64,000 nucleotides of DNA from JBJEDU01 sp051872395. GTDB lineage: Bacteria > Bacillota_I > Bacilli_A > RFN20 > CAG-826. How positions within the stretch are numbered: the first letter of the stretch is position 1; each line of letters starts with the position of its first letter. The stretch spans positions 1 to 64,000 of the forward strand of contig JBJEDU010000030.1 in assembly GCA_051872395.1 (NCBI GenBank), written 5' to 3'. Of the stretch, positions 53,169 to 61,024 are shown piece by piece. The notes below the pieces were generated by a model. That model had not been told where the DNA came from. It saw only the letters and a list, made by a program, of their open reading frames with translations, and searched no databases. A program made the translations under genes and the position numbers.

Positions 53169-53637
53169 TGAAACCATATTAAATAAAGAAAAGAAAAAGA
53201 TAATAAATTATGTTTTTATCATGATTTGTGTTTCTTTAATTTTGCTTGTTGGTATCATTCTTTTATCTATTTTTGCTAAAAAAGAATTTAAAACATTATT
53301 TATCGTTTTGTTATCAGTGATTTTATTTTTATTTCTATCCACTATCTCTGTCTTTTTATTTTATATTTTTTATTTACGCGCAATATACATTGAACATAAA
53401 AATATATATGAAAATAAAAGAAGCAAAATTGAAGGTAAAATTAAAGATATTAGTAAAAACTTTACGATTGTGAAAAACATTGAAGGCTATGAGCTATTAT
53501 TTGAAGATGGCTTAATAGTGTATGTCGATTTATTATTAGTGAAGGAAGATGAATTCCATATTGGTGATTATATTGTTGGTTATTCTTCATTGAATTTTTT
53601 AGTTTCTTATTCTAAGAAAGAGGAGACAAAAAAATGA
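53152..53637 (+). CDS. Membrane protein of unknown function with two helices
   Basis: 161 residues from ATG 53152. Two hydrophobic segments (about 20-45 and 50-78) are followed by a soluble C-terminal part of about 80 residues with a small beta-rich character (SKIEGKIKDISKNFTIV, LEDGLIVYVDLLLV). Start overlaps the ATPase gene and its stop overlaps the next gene by 4 bases. No family recognised; linked by operon position to sugar transport. Confidence 0.7.
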   Translation: MIEIYNETILNKEKKKIINYVFIMICVSLILLVGIILLSIFAKKEFKTLFIVLLSVILFLFLSTISVFLFYIFYLRAIYIEHKNIYENKRSKIEGKIKDISKNFTIVKNIEGYELLFEDGLIVYVDLLLVKEDEFHIGDYIVGYSSLNFLVSYSKKEETKK

Positions 53638-54245
53638 AGAAATTTTTAACTTTTCACTTTAAATCTAGTTGGTTTTTATATCTTGTTTATTTTCTTTTAT
53701 CGATACTTATTTCCTCTGTTTTAATTAGTAATATCACCAAGACTCCAAACAGTAAAAAAGTTGATATTTTTATTGGGGCAAATTATACCTTACCAAATGA
53801 ATTAAATGATTATATTTATGAAAATAAACCTGATAAATTGAAAGAAGTTAATATTTCATATTATGATCCAGATTCAGTGTATTTTGGAGCGTATTATGCT
53901 TCAAAAGGAATGAATTGCGATATTGTCATTCTTCCTACTAATAAAGATGTAATTGATGAAGAAAATATCTCGGTTTATATGGCGAGAATGGAGAAAGATA
54001 TTATCGATAATTATTTTTCTTATTCTTTTGTATATTACGAAATAGATTCGTATTATTATGGACTTAAAGTTTATGATGGAGAGACTAAAGATGGCTATTT
54101 AAAAAATCTTTTTAACGAAGAGGATGAAAATACTTATTATTTATTTTTTGTTGATGGTTCATCGCATATTCGTTTAATTGATTTGCTTGGTCTTGATAGT
54201 GCGTCTTTAGAAATAATGAAGGTAATTAATAGTTATGTTATTTAA
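53634..54245 (+). CDS. Membrane-anchored protein of unknown function
   Basis: 203 residues with one N-terminal membrane helix (about 12-32; WFLYLVYFLLSILISSVLI) and an extracytoplasmic domain rich in Tyr and Asp. The order of secondary structure in KVDIFIGANYTLPNELNDYI ... CDIVILPTNKDVIDEENI looks like a periplasmic-binding half domain, so it could be a degenerate solute-binding subunit. That is only an impression. It overlaps both neighbours. Confidence 0.65.
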   Translation: MKKFLTFHFKSSWFLYLVYFLLSILISSVLISNITKTPNSKKVDIFIGANYTLPNELNDYIYENKPDKLKEVNISYYDPDSVYFGAYYASKGMNCDIVILPTNKDVIDEENISVYMARMEKDIIDNYFSYSFVYYEIDSYYYGLKVYDGETKDGYLKNLFNEEDENTYYLFFVDGSSHIRLIDLLGLDSASLEIMKVINSYVI

Positions 54246-55092
54246 TAGAAGAGAAAATAATGTCGATTTTAAAAAACACGATTTACCGAAAACAAGAAAA
54301 GAAGTTTTCACTGATGTATTTAAATTGCATTTTGTTGACTTAATAAAATTAGGATTATTATTTTTGTTATTTGCGATACCATTATTCGCGGCAATTATTA
54401 TTAAAGATTTATATACTCTTTATATTAATGAACAATACGTTAGTAATTTAATTACTATTGAACAATATAAAAATAATTTGTTATTCACTTTTTATTTATT
54501 TTCCGCATTAGAGGTTTTAGGTATTTTGATTTTATCTTTTGCCTTTATGGGTTCACTTAGAATAATTCGTGAATTATGTTATTTAAAACCAGTCTTTTTT
54601 AATCAAGATTATTTGATGGGAATCAAAAAGAATTTTAAAAATTATTTCATTAGTTTCTTTATTATTGGGATACTATTTTTTGGTGTCAATTTAATGTTCA
54701 TTTTAGATGTTGATTCATTTACTAAAATGCTTCCATTAATTATTTCTGTCTTTTTAATTCTTCCAGTAATTTATATTTCTTTAATAATGAGTCAAGTCTA
54801 TACCGATAAATATTTTTCTTTATTAAAGAAATCTTTCTTATTATTCACTCGTGGATTTGGATTTTATTTATTATTCGCTTTAGGTTTTTCGAGTGTATTT
54901 TTAATTTCACTCATTCCTTTATTAATTATTAAATATGTCTTATTTGTTGTGTATTTAGTTTTTATCCTTCCTATTCTTCTTGTCGCATTTGTATGTTATA
55001 ACAACTATATATTTGATAAATATATCAATAAGGATAATGCGAAAAACATTTATAAATTAGGTCTTTATGATGAAGAAAAAGACCAAAAATAA
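54235..55092 (+). CDS. YesL-like (DUF624-type) integral membrane protein
   Basis: 285 residues with about six hydrophobic segments. General layout (FTDVFKLHFVDLIKLGLLFLL opening, GSLRIIRELCYLKP, FFNQDYLMGIKKNFKNYF, then four helices) resembles the YesL/DUF624 proteins that accompany carbohydrate ABC transporters in Firmicutes. Last gene of the operon; a G-tract promoter region and lacI follow. Function of the family is not established. Confidence 0.65.
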   Translation: MLFNRRENNVDFKKHDLPKTRKEVFTDVFKLHFVDLIKLGLLFLLFAIPLFAAIIIKDLYTLYINEQYVSNLITIEQYKNNLLFTFYLFSALEVLGILILSFAFMGSLRIIRELCYLKPVFFNQDYLMGIKKNFKNYFISFFIIGILFFGVNLMFILDVDSFTKMLPLIISVFLILPVIYISLIMSQVYTDKYFSLLKKSFLLFTRGFGFYLLFALGFSSVFLISLIPLLIIKYVLFVVYLVFILPILLVAFVCYNNYIFDKYINKDNAKNIYKLGLYDEEKDQK

Positions 55093-55104
55093 TTTTTAAT
55101 TAAA

Positions 55105-55117
55105 TTTTTAGTAAAAT
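55105..55117 (+). promoter_or_regulatory. LacI-type operator candidate after the operon
   Basis: TTTTTAGTAAAAT, one mismatch to the consensus palindrome, about 240 bases upstream of the two sites next to lacI. It could be an auxiliary site for looping. Confidence 0.45.
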
Positions 55118-55231
55118 TATATTCATAAATAAAAAGTTAATTTAAGTTATCAAAATAAAGATACTTATTACTTTTTATTTTTTTATAGTCACTGTTGAAT
55201 CTTTTGCCTATACACAAATTTCAATTCAGTA

Positions 55232-55269
55232 TTGACAAAAAGCAACGGGGGGGGGGGTATTCTTATAAT
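55232..55269 (+). promoter_or_regulatory. Promoter with an 11-G tract in the spacer, upstream of lacI
   Basis: A consensus TTGACA at 55232-55237 is followed by an uninterrupted run of 11 G (55247-55257) and then TATTCT (55258-55263) overlapping into a perfect TATAAT (55264-55269). The spacer is 20 bases to TATTCT and 26 to TATAAT. Slippage in the G run would change spacing. The remaining intergenic DNA (55093-55409) is AT-rich with operator candidates at both ends. Confidence 0.65.
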
Positions 55270-55358
55270 ATATTTATAAGGTATAGCTTATATTTGATTT
55301 TAAAGAATTTTTATGTATTTAAAATTTCTTTTTTACTTAAAATTATCTTTTTCTTGAA

Positions 55359-55382
55359 ATTTTAGTAAAATTTTAGTAAAAA
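55359..55382 (+). promoter_or_regulatory. Paired overlapping LacI-type operator candidates at lacI
   Basis: ATTTTAGTAAAAT (55359-55371, perfect) overlaps ATTTTAGTAAAAA (55370-55382). They are 11 bases apart, one helical turn, immediately before the lacI coding region, as expected for autoregulation. Confidence 0.6.
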
Positions 55383-55409
55383 ATATTAATGGAAGAGAAA
55401 AACAACTTT

Positions 55410-56432
55410 ATGAAAAAAGTAACCATCAAAGATATCGCTAAAGAAACTGGAGTTTCCCTTACCACGGTCTCTTTAGTCTTAAACAACAAAACAAGTAGCA
55501 TCAGCGATGCGACAATTGAAAAAGTAAGAGAAGCCTGTAAAAAACTCAATTATAAATGGGTGGTTCCTAACGAAAAATTTAAAAATAAAAATACGAAGAC
55601 CATCGGTTTAATCATTCCTGAGATTGATGATATTTATTATTCCAAAATCGCTTCTTTAATTGATGAATATGTTACCGAAAAGAAATATGTTTTATTTACT
55701 TCTCTTTCCCATAATAACATCGATACTGAAATCGCTCTTTTAAGAAAGATGGTTGCTCGTCACGTTGACTATTTAGTTTTCTTACCATCGAACTTTTCAA
55801 TTATTGGTGACAATGTTAATCGTTTATTTTTAGAATTAGATAATTTACCAATTAACTTTGTCTTAATTGATAGAAGTGTCAATTATAAAGATCATGTTGA
55901 AATTAGCACTGATGAAACCTATGGTGGTTATTTAGCGACCAGTTATTTAATTTCTAAAGGCTATAAACGTATTGCTTGTATCACTGGACCTAAAAACATT
56001 CACTCGAGTATCGAAAGACTTGAAGGCTATAAAAAAGCCTTGGAAGAAAACAATATTCCTTTTGATGAATCAATTGTTTTTGAAGGAGATTATTCTTTCC
56101 CTTCAGCACTTGAAGTATCTATTAAATTATTAAAAAGAGATGATTTTGATTCTATCTTCGCTTTCAATGATGTCAGTGCATATGCGGTTTATTATGTCGC
56201 TGATAAGATTGGTAAAAAAGTTGGTTTAGATATCTCTTTAGTGGGATATGATGATGCGAAATTTTCCTCTATTATTTCCCCAAATTTAACATCGATTAGA
56301 CAAGACTTTGATGAAATGTGTAAGCTCGCAATTAAAGAATTATTAAGCGAAAAGACTAAAAAGAAAATCATTAAAATTAAGCCAAAACTCATCGAACGTA
56401 ATAGCGTGCTTATTAACGATATAGAAATTTAA
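55410..56432 (+). CDS. LacI-family transcriptional regulator
   Basis: 340 residues from ATG 55410 (MKKVTIKDIAKETGVS is the canonical LacI start); the ATG at 55389 has no ribosome site and merely extends by seven residues, while GGAAGAG lies 12 bases before 55410. HTH (DIAKETGVSLTTVSLVLN), hinge helix region (KKLNYKWVVPN), then the sugar-binding core (TIGLIIPEIDDIYY, LIDRSVNYKDHVEIST, GYKRIACITGP, SLVGYDDAKF, TSIRQDFDEM). Almost certainly controls the glycan operon; effector sugar unknown. Confidence 0.93.
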   Translation: MKKVTIKDIAKETGVSLTTVSLVLNNKTSSISDATIEKVREACKKLNYKWVVPNEKFKNKNTKTIGLIIPEIDDIYYSKIASLIDEYVTEKKYVLFTSLSHNNIDTEIALLRKMVARHVDYLVFLPSNFSIIGDNVNRLFLELDNLPINFVLIDRSVNYKDHVEISTDETYGGYLATSYLISKGYKRIACITGPKNIHSSIERLEGYKKALEENNIPFDESIVFEGDYSFPSALEVSIKLLKRDDFDSIFAFNDVSAYAVYYVADKIGKKVGLDISLVGYDDAKFSSIISPNLTSIRQDFDEMCKLAIKELLSEKTKKKIIKIKPKLIERNSVLINDIEI

Positions 56433-56463
56433 TTTTACTTAAATTATTGATAGTTTTTGATTG

Positions 56464-56493
56464 ACTCCTATATAAAAAATAGGAGTTTTTTTA
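56464..56493 (+). terminator. Terminator after lacI
   Basis: ACTCCTAT (56464-56471) with ATAGGAGT (56479-56486), 7-base loop, then a T-run of seven. It separates lacI from the GH16 gene, which therefore has its own promoter. Confidence 0.88.
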
Positions 56494-56560
56494 TTACACG
56501 GTATCAAATATTTTACTTTTTTTATTCAATTTTTAAGTTTCTAAAAAAATTATAGAAAAA

Positions 56561-56573
56561 ATTTTAGTAAAAA
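56561..56573 (+). promoter_or_regulatory. LacI-type operator candidate upstream of GH16 gene
   Basis: ATTTTAGTAAAAA, one mismatch to the palindrome, 30 bases before the GH16 ATG. Confidence 0.55.
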
Positions 56574-56602
56574 AATAAAATTTAGACAAAGGAGTTCTTG
56601 TT

Positions 56603-58969
56603 ATGAAAAAAATACTAAAAGTATGTTCTTTGCCTTTACTTTTCGCTATTAGTTTGTCTTTTAAAACTAACAATCAAACAAATGAAATAGAACAAAGAAA
56701 ATTCGCAAATAGAGAATTAGAAGTTCTTGAAGGCGAAGAATTAGACTACGAAAATGAATTTTATGATGATTTCTCCTCTGGTATTGATTCATCCTCTTGG
56801 GGAGTTGTTGAACGAGTATGGGGCACTAATGAATCTTACCAAAATGGTGGAACTCGTCATGAAAATGTCTTCGTTGGTGCGAACGGTTTGTCTTTGCGCG
56901 CCCTTGGAGATTATTATACTGGAAATGAATTCGTAAACACTAATGAAGGCGCTTCTTCTACTGATGGAAAAAGAACAGGTGGAGTCATTGCGTCAAAACA
57001 AACATTTGGTCCAGGCCGCTTTGAAATAAAAACTCGTATTCCTTCAATTCCGGGTGCAGCGTATGCATTTTGGGGATATCTAAATGAAACTATCGATGAT
57101 GTCAAATATTATAATGAGATGGATTTTGAATTCCCTCTTTATCAATATTTAGGTGAAACACAAGTATATGCATTCGATCGTGTTTATTTATCTACTTACA
57201 CTGATGATTCTGATGAATCATTTAAAACAACAAAGTATCCAACACTTTCATCTTCGATTGCTGATGGAGAATATCACACATTAACTTTCGATTGGATTTA
57301 TTCAGAAACTCATAAACAAGTTAGTTTCTATATTGATAACGTATATATCGCTACTAACACGGTCAACGTTAGTCCATATGATATGCATATTTGGATTGGT
57401 ACTTGGGTAAGTGCAAATCCATATAATTTTGGTTCACCAAAATTTGATAAAGCATACATGGATGTTAAATATTTTTCATATGTACCATTTAAAAATCAAG
57501 TCAATGAAAAAGTGGAATCTACTTTAACTAGTTACACTGATGAATATATGACAGAAACCGATGAAGTGTATGTATCAAGAAATATGCTTCCAAATTCTTC
57601 ATTTGATTTACCTAGCTTAACTGGTTATTCATATAATGCTTCAAAAACTGAAATCCTATCAGATTATGACTATGAAGGTGATGCTTCCTCATATGGAGTG
57701 AGATTATATAATCCTTCAGGAGGTGCAGCAACACTGACATATAGTATTTTTGCGAAAGGACTGCAACCATCGACATTTTCATTTATGTATAAAGGAGCAG
57801 GTTCACTAACTGTTACTTTATACGATTATGATGGTTCCGCTTTAGTGGCCAATTCTGACATTTCTATTTCTAGTGGAACACTAAACAAGTCTACTTACAC
57901 TGAAGCATCGTATACAATTTCACCTACAATAAATACATGTAGATTAACACTTTCTTTCTATACAGAATCTTCTTCAGGATTTTATATTGATAATTTGTAT
58001 TTAGGAACATCAATTACAAAAGATGAAAGACCAACTTCTTATAGTTTCTCTTTAGAAGACGGTTCATCCACTACAATCGCATATACAAATGATTTGAGTT
58101 TATCTTTCACTAACGATGAAAATCAAACTTGGAAATCTCCATATGCTCGATATTATGTAACTGGTGCAGGATATAAGTCTTATTGTCTTGCTAATTACGA
58201 TGGAATTTTAAATAATACTGAGGAATTATCCGATGAATATAATGCAATTAAAGAATGTATCATAAACGATTCTTTATATACAGGAACTACTACTTATCAT
58301 TATATCAATTTAGGATTTATGACATTTGATGTCGATTATTTCGAAGATATTTCATTAAGCTTTAATGCTATTACAGGTACTGGATATCAAAAAGCATCAA
58401 TTATTTACTCTATAGACAAAGGAGAATCTTGGCATGTTTTAACAACACAGCGAAATAATGAATTTGTAGATAATGGTGAAGGTTATTATCGATATAACAT
58501 AACTGCAGATAAATCAAAATTAAGTAGTAGTGATTCATTTTATCAAACTATTCGATTTGGTTTTGTTGGCACAACATGGACAAATTCTACTTATTTCAAT
58601 CTTGACGCTGTTGTCATCAATAACAAAAATGATTTTAAGAATCGTCTTGATGGAAAATATGGAAATGATATTTGTTCCGCCTCTATTGGCGCGAGAAACC
58701 TCATTCAAAGAGAATATTCATTGCTCAGTGAAGATGATCTTGTAGAATTAGGTTCAACTTTAATGGAGAGTGATCCAACTAAAAATTATCTTTCTGGTTA
58801 TGAATATCATCTTTCTCGTTGGAACGCTCAAGCATCAGCACTCATGAGTAGATTATATTTTGATGGTTATTCTTCTAACTTATTATTTGTTAGTTCAATA
58901 ATTATTGTGTGTGGTCTATCAATTGCTTTATTACTTATCGTTAAAAAGAAACATATTAAAAATAGATAA
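56603..58969 (+). CDS. Membrane-anchored GH16-family glycoside hydrolase
   Basis: 788 residues. Signal peptide (about 1-24), then a GH16 beta-jelly-roll (about 50-300) with the catalytic ExDxE set in NEMDFEFP: Glu172, Asp174, Glu176. GRFEIKTRIPSIPGAAYAFWGY and HTLTFDWI are other GH16 landmarks. About 320-470 is a CBM4/9-like or CBM_4_9 type module (LPNSSFDLPSLTGYSYN...GFYIDNLYLG); 475-660 an unassigned beta domain. A C-terminal membrane helix (LLFVSSIIIVCGLSIALLLIV) and basic tail KKKHIKNR anchor it. GH16 covers beta-glucanases, agarases, carrageenases and others; the substrate is open. Likely a surface endo-hydrolase feeding the LacI-controlled system. Confidence 0.88.
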   Translation: MKKILKVCSLPLLFAISLSFKTNNQTNEIEQRKFANRELEVLEGEELDYENEFYDDFSSGIDSSSWGVVERVWGTNESYQNGGTRHENVFVGANGLSLRALGDYYTGNEFVNTNEGASSTDGKRTGGVIASKQTFGPGRFEIKTRIPSIPGAAYAFWGYLNETIDDVKYYNEMDFEFPLYQYLGETQVYAFDRVYLSTYTDDSDESFKTTKYPTLSSSIADGEYHTLTFDWIYSETHKQVSFYIDNVYIATNTVNVSPYDMHIWIGTWVSANPYNFGSPKFDKAYMDVKYFSYVPFKNQVNEKVESTLTSYTDEYMTETDEVYVSRNMLPNSSFDLPSLTGYSYNASKTEILSDYDYEGDASSYGVRLYNPSGGAATLTYSIFAKGLQPSTFSFMYKGAGSLTVTLYDYDGSALVANSDISISSGTLNKSTYTEASYTISPTINTCRLTLSFYTESSSGFYIDNLYLGTSITKDERPTSYSFSLEDGSSTTIAYTNDLSLSFTNDENQTWKSPYARYYVTGAGYKSYCLANYDGILNNTEELSDEYNAIKECIINDSLYTGTTTYHYINLGFMTFDVDYFEDISLSFNAITGTGYQKASIIYSIDKGESWHVLTTQRNNEFVDNGEGYYRYNITADKSKLSSSDSFYQTIRFGFVGTTWTNSTYFNLDAVVINNKNDFKNRLDGKYGNDICSASIGARNLIQREYSLLSEDDLVELGSTLMESDPTKNYLSGYEYHLSRWNAQASALMSRLYFDGYSSNLLFVSSIIIVCGLSIALLLIVKKKHIKNR

Positions 58970-58992
58970 GAATTAATATCTTTAATTAAAAA

Positions 58993-59030
58993 ACTCCACG
59001 TTAGATTTTAAAGAACATGGAGTCTTTTAT
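58993..59030 (+). terminator. Terminator between GH16 gene and esterase gene
   Basis: ACTCCACGTT (58993-59002) pairs with AACATGGAGT (59014-59023), one C-A mismatch, followed by CTTTTATTT. The A-run before it makes it usable for the convergent minus-strand gene too. The remaining bases to 59102 hold nothing evident. Confidence 0.75.
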
Positions 59031-59102
59031 TTATGGATATTATTTTATTTTCTTTGTTTTTATTGGCTTTTTATGGAGTTTTTAAAATTAAATATCTTTT
59101 TA

Positions 59103-59927
59103 TTATGAATTTTTAATAAAATTTAGTGCTAAATCAATCCAGTTTTTAAAATAAGAACTATATTCAATATCTTCTTTATTATCATTTACTACTTCGTTAG
59201 CGAGACTTACTCCGTGATGTCCTTTCGCGTAGTAATGAAATTCCATTTTGACATTATTTCTTTTGAGTTCACTAGCTAAGATAATGGAATGAATTGGGTC
59301 AACAATATCATCTTCATCACAAACAAAGATGAAAGTTTTTGGATAATCTTTATCGATATGTTTTTCAATTGAATGATACTCGATTAGTGTTTGATTTTTA
59401 TGAGTAATATTTTCCATTGTTTCTTTATGTGTAATTTTTTCATCCATGCTAACAACTGGGTAAGCAACCACAATTCCATTGACTTTAAGGTTATCTATTT
59501 GGGTATCTAGTACTTTCGCATATTTCTCTTCTTTTTGATGCGCTCCTAAAGATAAAGAGAAATGTCCACCAGCAGAAAAACCAAATACATAAATATTATT
59601 AGTGTCTACATGATATTTATCTTTATTATTTCTTATATAATCTAGTGAAGCATATCCTTCAATAAGTGGATATAGTTCATCTATATATGGACCAGTCGTA
59701 TATTTTAAAGAGAAAACGACAATGTTTTCACTGAGCAGTTTCATAACTACTGGTTCGTTTTCTCTTTGTGAGATAAAAGAATACGCACCTCCAGGCAAAA
59801 GCAAGACAGCGTTTCGATATTCGTTATGATGAAATTCAGTGTAATTAGCCAAAGCAAAAACATCTAAATAAACGTCATGCTTTAAATTTTTATAGATGGT
59901 TTTTAAATTGATTGTTTCTTTTATCAT
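59103..59927 (-). CDS. Alpha/beta hydrolase, carbohydrate-esterase-like
   Basis: 274 residues. Oxyanion motif LLPGGAYSF, nucleophile Ser118 in GFSAGGH, Asp in CDEDDIVDP and His in YAKGHHGVSL form the full catalytic set. The overall pattern is that of acetyl-xylan-esterase-like BD-FAE/Axe hydrolases found in polysaccharide loci. No signal peptide, so it would deacylate imported oligosaccharides. It follows the ArsR-type regulator by six bases and is co-transcribed with it. Confidence 0.87.
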   Translation of the reverse strand: MIKETINLKTIYKNLKHDVYLDVFALANYTEFHHNEYRNAVLLLPGGAYSFISQRENEPVVMKLLSENIVVFSLKYTTGPYIDELYPLIEGYASLDYIRNNKDKYHVDTNNIYVFGFSAGGHFSLSLGAHQKEEKYAKVLDTQIDNLKVNGIVVAYPVVSMDEKITHKETMENITHKNQTLIEYHSIEKHIDKDYPKTFIFVCDEDDIVDPIHSIILASELKRNNVKMEFHYYAKGHHGVSLANEVVNDNKEDIEYSSYFKNWIDLALNFIKNS

Positions 59928-59933
59928 AATTAA

Positions 59934-60857
59934 TTATTTATAAGATATTTGAACGATAATATCTTGGTTATGGTCACCAAATCCTCTTCCGTAAATATTC
60001 ATTCCACCAATATATCTCGCATCAGCTTTGTTTCCTAATTTTAAAGATATATTCTCAAGTTTATTGATTTCTAAATCGTTGATTTTTATTTCTTCATTAA
60101 CGAGTTCGTTATTAATCCAAACACCGACTTCATCCACTCTAATTTTAACTAATAGTCCATATTGTGATGATTGAATTGGATACCAATCAGGATTTAATAA
60201 TCCTCTTCGATCGCCATAATCACCCATGCTTCGATAAGTGCATATTTCTTTTTGATTTATCCAAAAGGTAATATCACTTTTCCATTCGTTATTATAGTTA
60301 GGACATTCACTACAAAGTTCTAAAGAGAAAGTTATCGATTTTATTAATTTATTTCTAAAGGCAGAAGTTGACATTCGATATTCGAGCCAACCCTTCATGA
60401 AATAAATTAATCTTGCTTCACTTCTTCTTGGAGAATAAAAGACATCGACATTATCCATTTCTCCAATTTTGCTATTTTTTGACATCATTCCACATGGGCT
60501 TGATACATCAAAATCAAAATATGAACCAATAGGTAATTCGATAGAATATGATGATTTCTTTTCAACAGCGTCGCTTATAAAAGAAATGTATATATTTGCA
60601 CAACTTTGTGAAACATTTTTTTCATTTCCTCTTTTTGATGGAGAGGAAATAATGTTTACTAGTCCAGCGTCTTTTAATATTTTTAAATGAAAAGACATCG
60701 TCGATAAAGCAACATTAGAAAGTCTCGCTAATTCGAGGACTGAATATGATTGTTTACATAGTAAACGTAAAATCTTTCTTCTAATCGGGGAAGAAAAAGC
60801 ATCACCAATTTGTTCTAATTTCTCATCATCGCGAATATTACAATATATGTCCGCCAT
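59934..60857 (-). CDS. ArsR-type winged-helix regulator with a C-terminal sensor-like domain
   Basis: 307 residues. The N-terminal 85 residues are an ArsR HTH (FSSPIRRKILRLL, LELARLSNVALSTMSFHLKIL, KDAGLVNI). About 220 further residues form a beta-rich domain with several Trp/Tyr (LNPDWYPIQSSQYGLLVKI, GRGFGDHNQDIIV), resembling a sugar-binding sandwich instead of the metal site of classic ArsR proteins. No Cys pair of the metal-sensing type is in the recognition helix. It diverges from a lipoprotein gene across a 167-base region containing a 16-bp palindrome, so it probably controls both directions. Confidence 0.82.
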   Translation of the reverse strand: MADIYCNIRDDEKLEQIGDAFSSPIRRKILRLLCKQSYSVLELARLSNVALSTMSFHLKILKDAGLVNIISSPSKRGNEKNVSQSCANIYISFISDAVEKKSSYSIELPIGSYFDFDVSSPCGMMSKNSKIGEMDNVDVFYSPRRSEARLIYFMKGWLEYRMSTSAFRNKLIKSITFSLELCSECPNYNNEWKSDITFWINQKEICTYRSMGDYGDRRGLLNPDWYPIQSSQYGLLVKIRVDEVGVWINNELVNEEIKINDLEINKLENISLKLGNKADARYIGGMNIYGRGFGDHNQDIIVQISYK

Positions 60858-60900
60858 ACAAAATTATAGTAATACTAAAATTTAAAGATATAAAGTGAAA

Positions 60901-60916
60901 TTCGAAAATTTTCGAA
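60901..60916. promoter_or_regulatory. Perfect 16-bp palindrome (operator candidate)
   Basis: TTCGAAAATTTTCGAA lies in the divergent region between the ArsR-type gene and the lipoprotein gene at 61025. CGAAAATT recurs at 60933-60940 and TCGAATTA at 60953-60960 as half sites. Spacing of about 32 bases suggests a cooperative operator. Confidence 0.65.
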
Positions 60917-61024
60917 CTAAAACGCTAAAAAACGAAAATTATAAAAAAATAATCGAATTATATTTATATAGGAAAATAAAATAAAAGTATATTAAAAGAT
61001 ATACTCTGGGAGGTCACAGACTCA

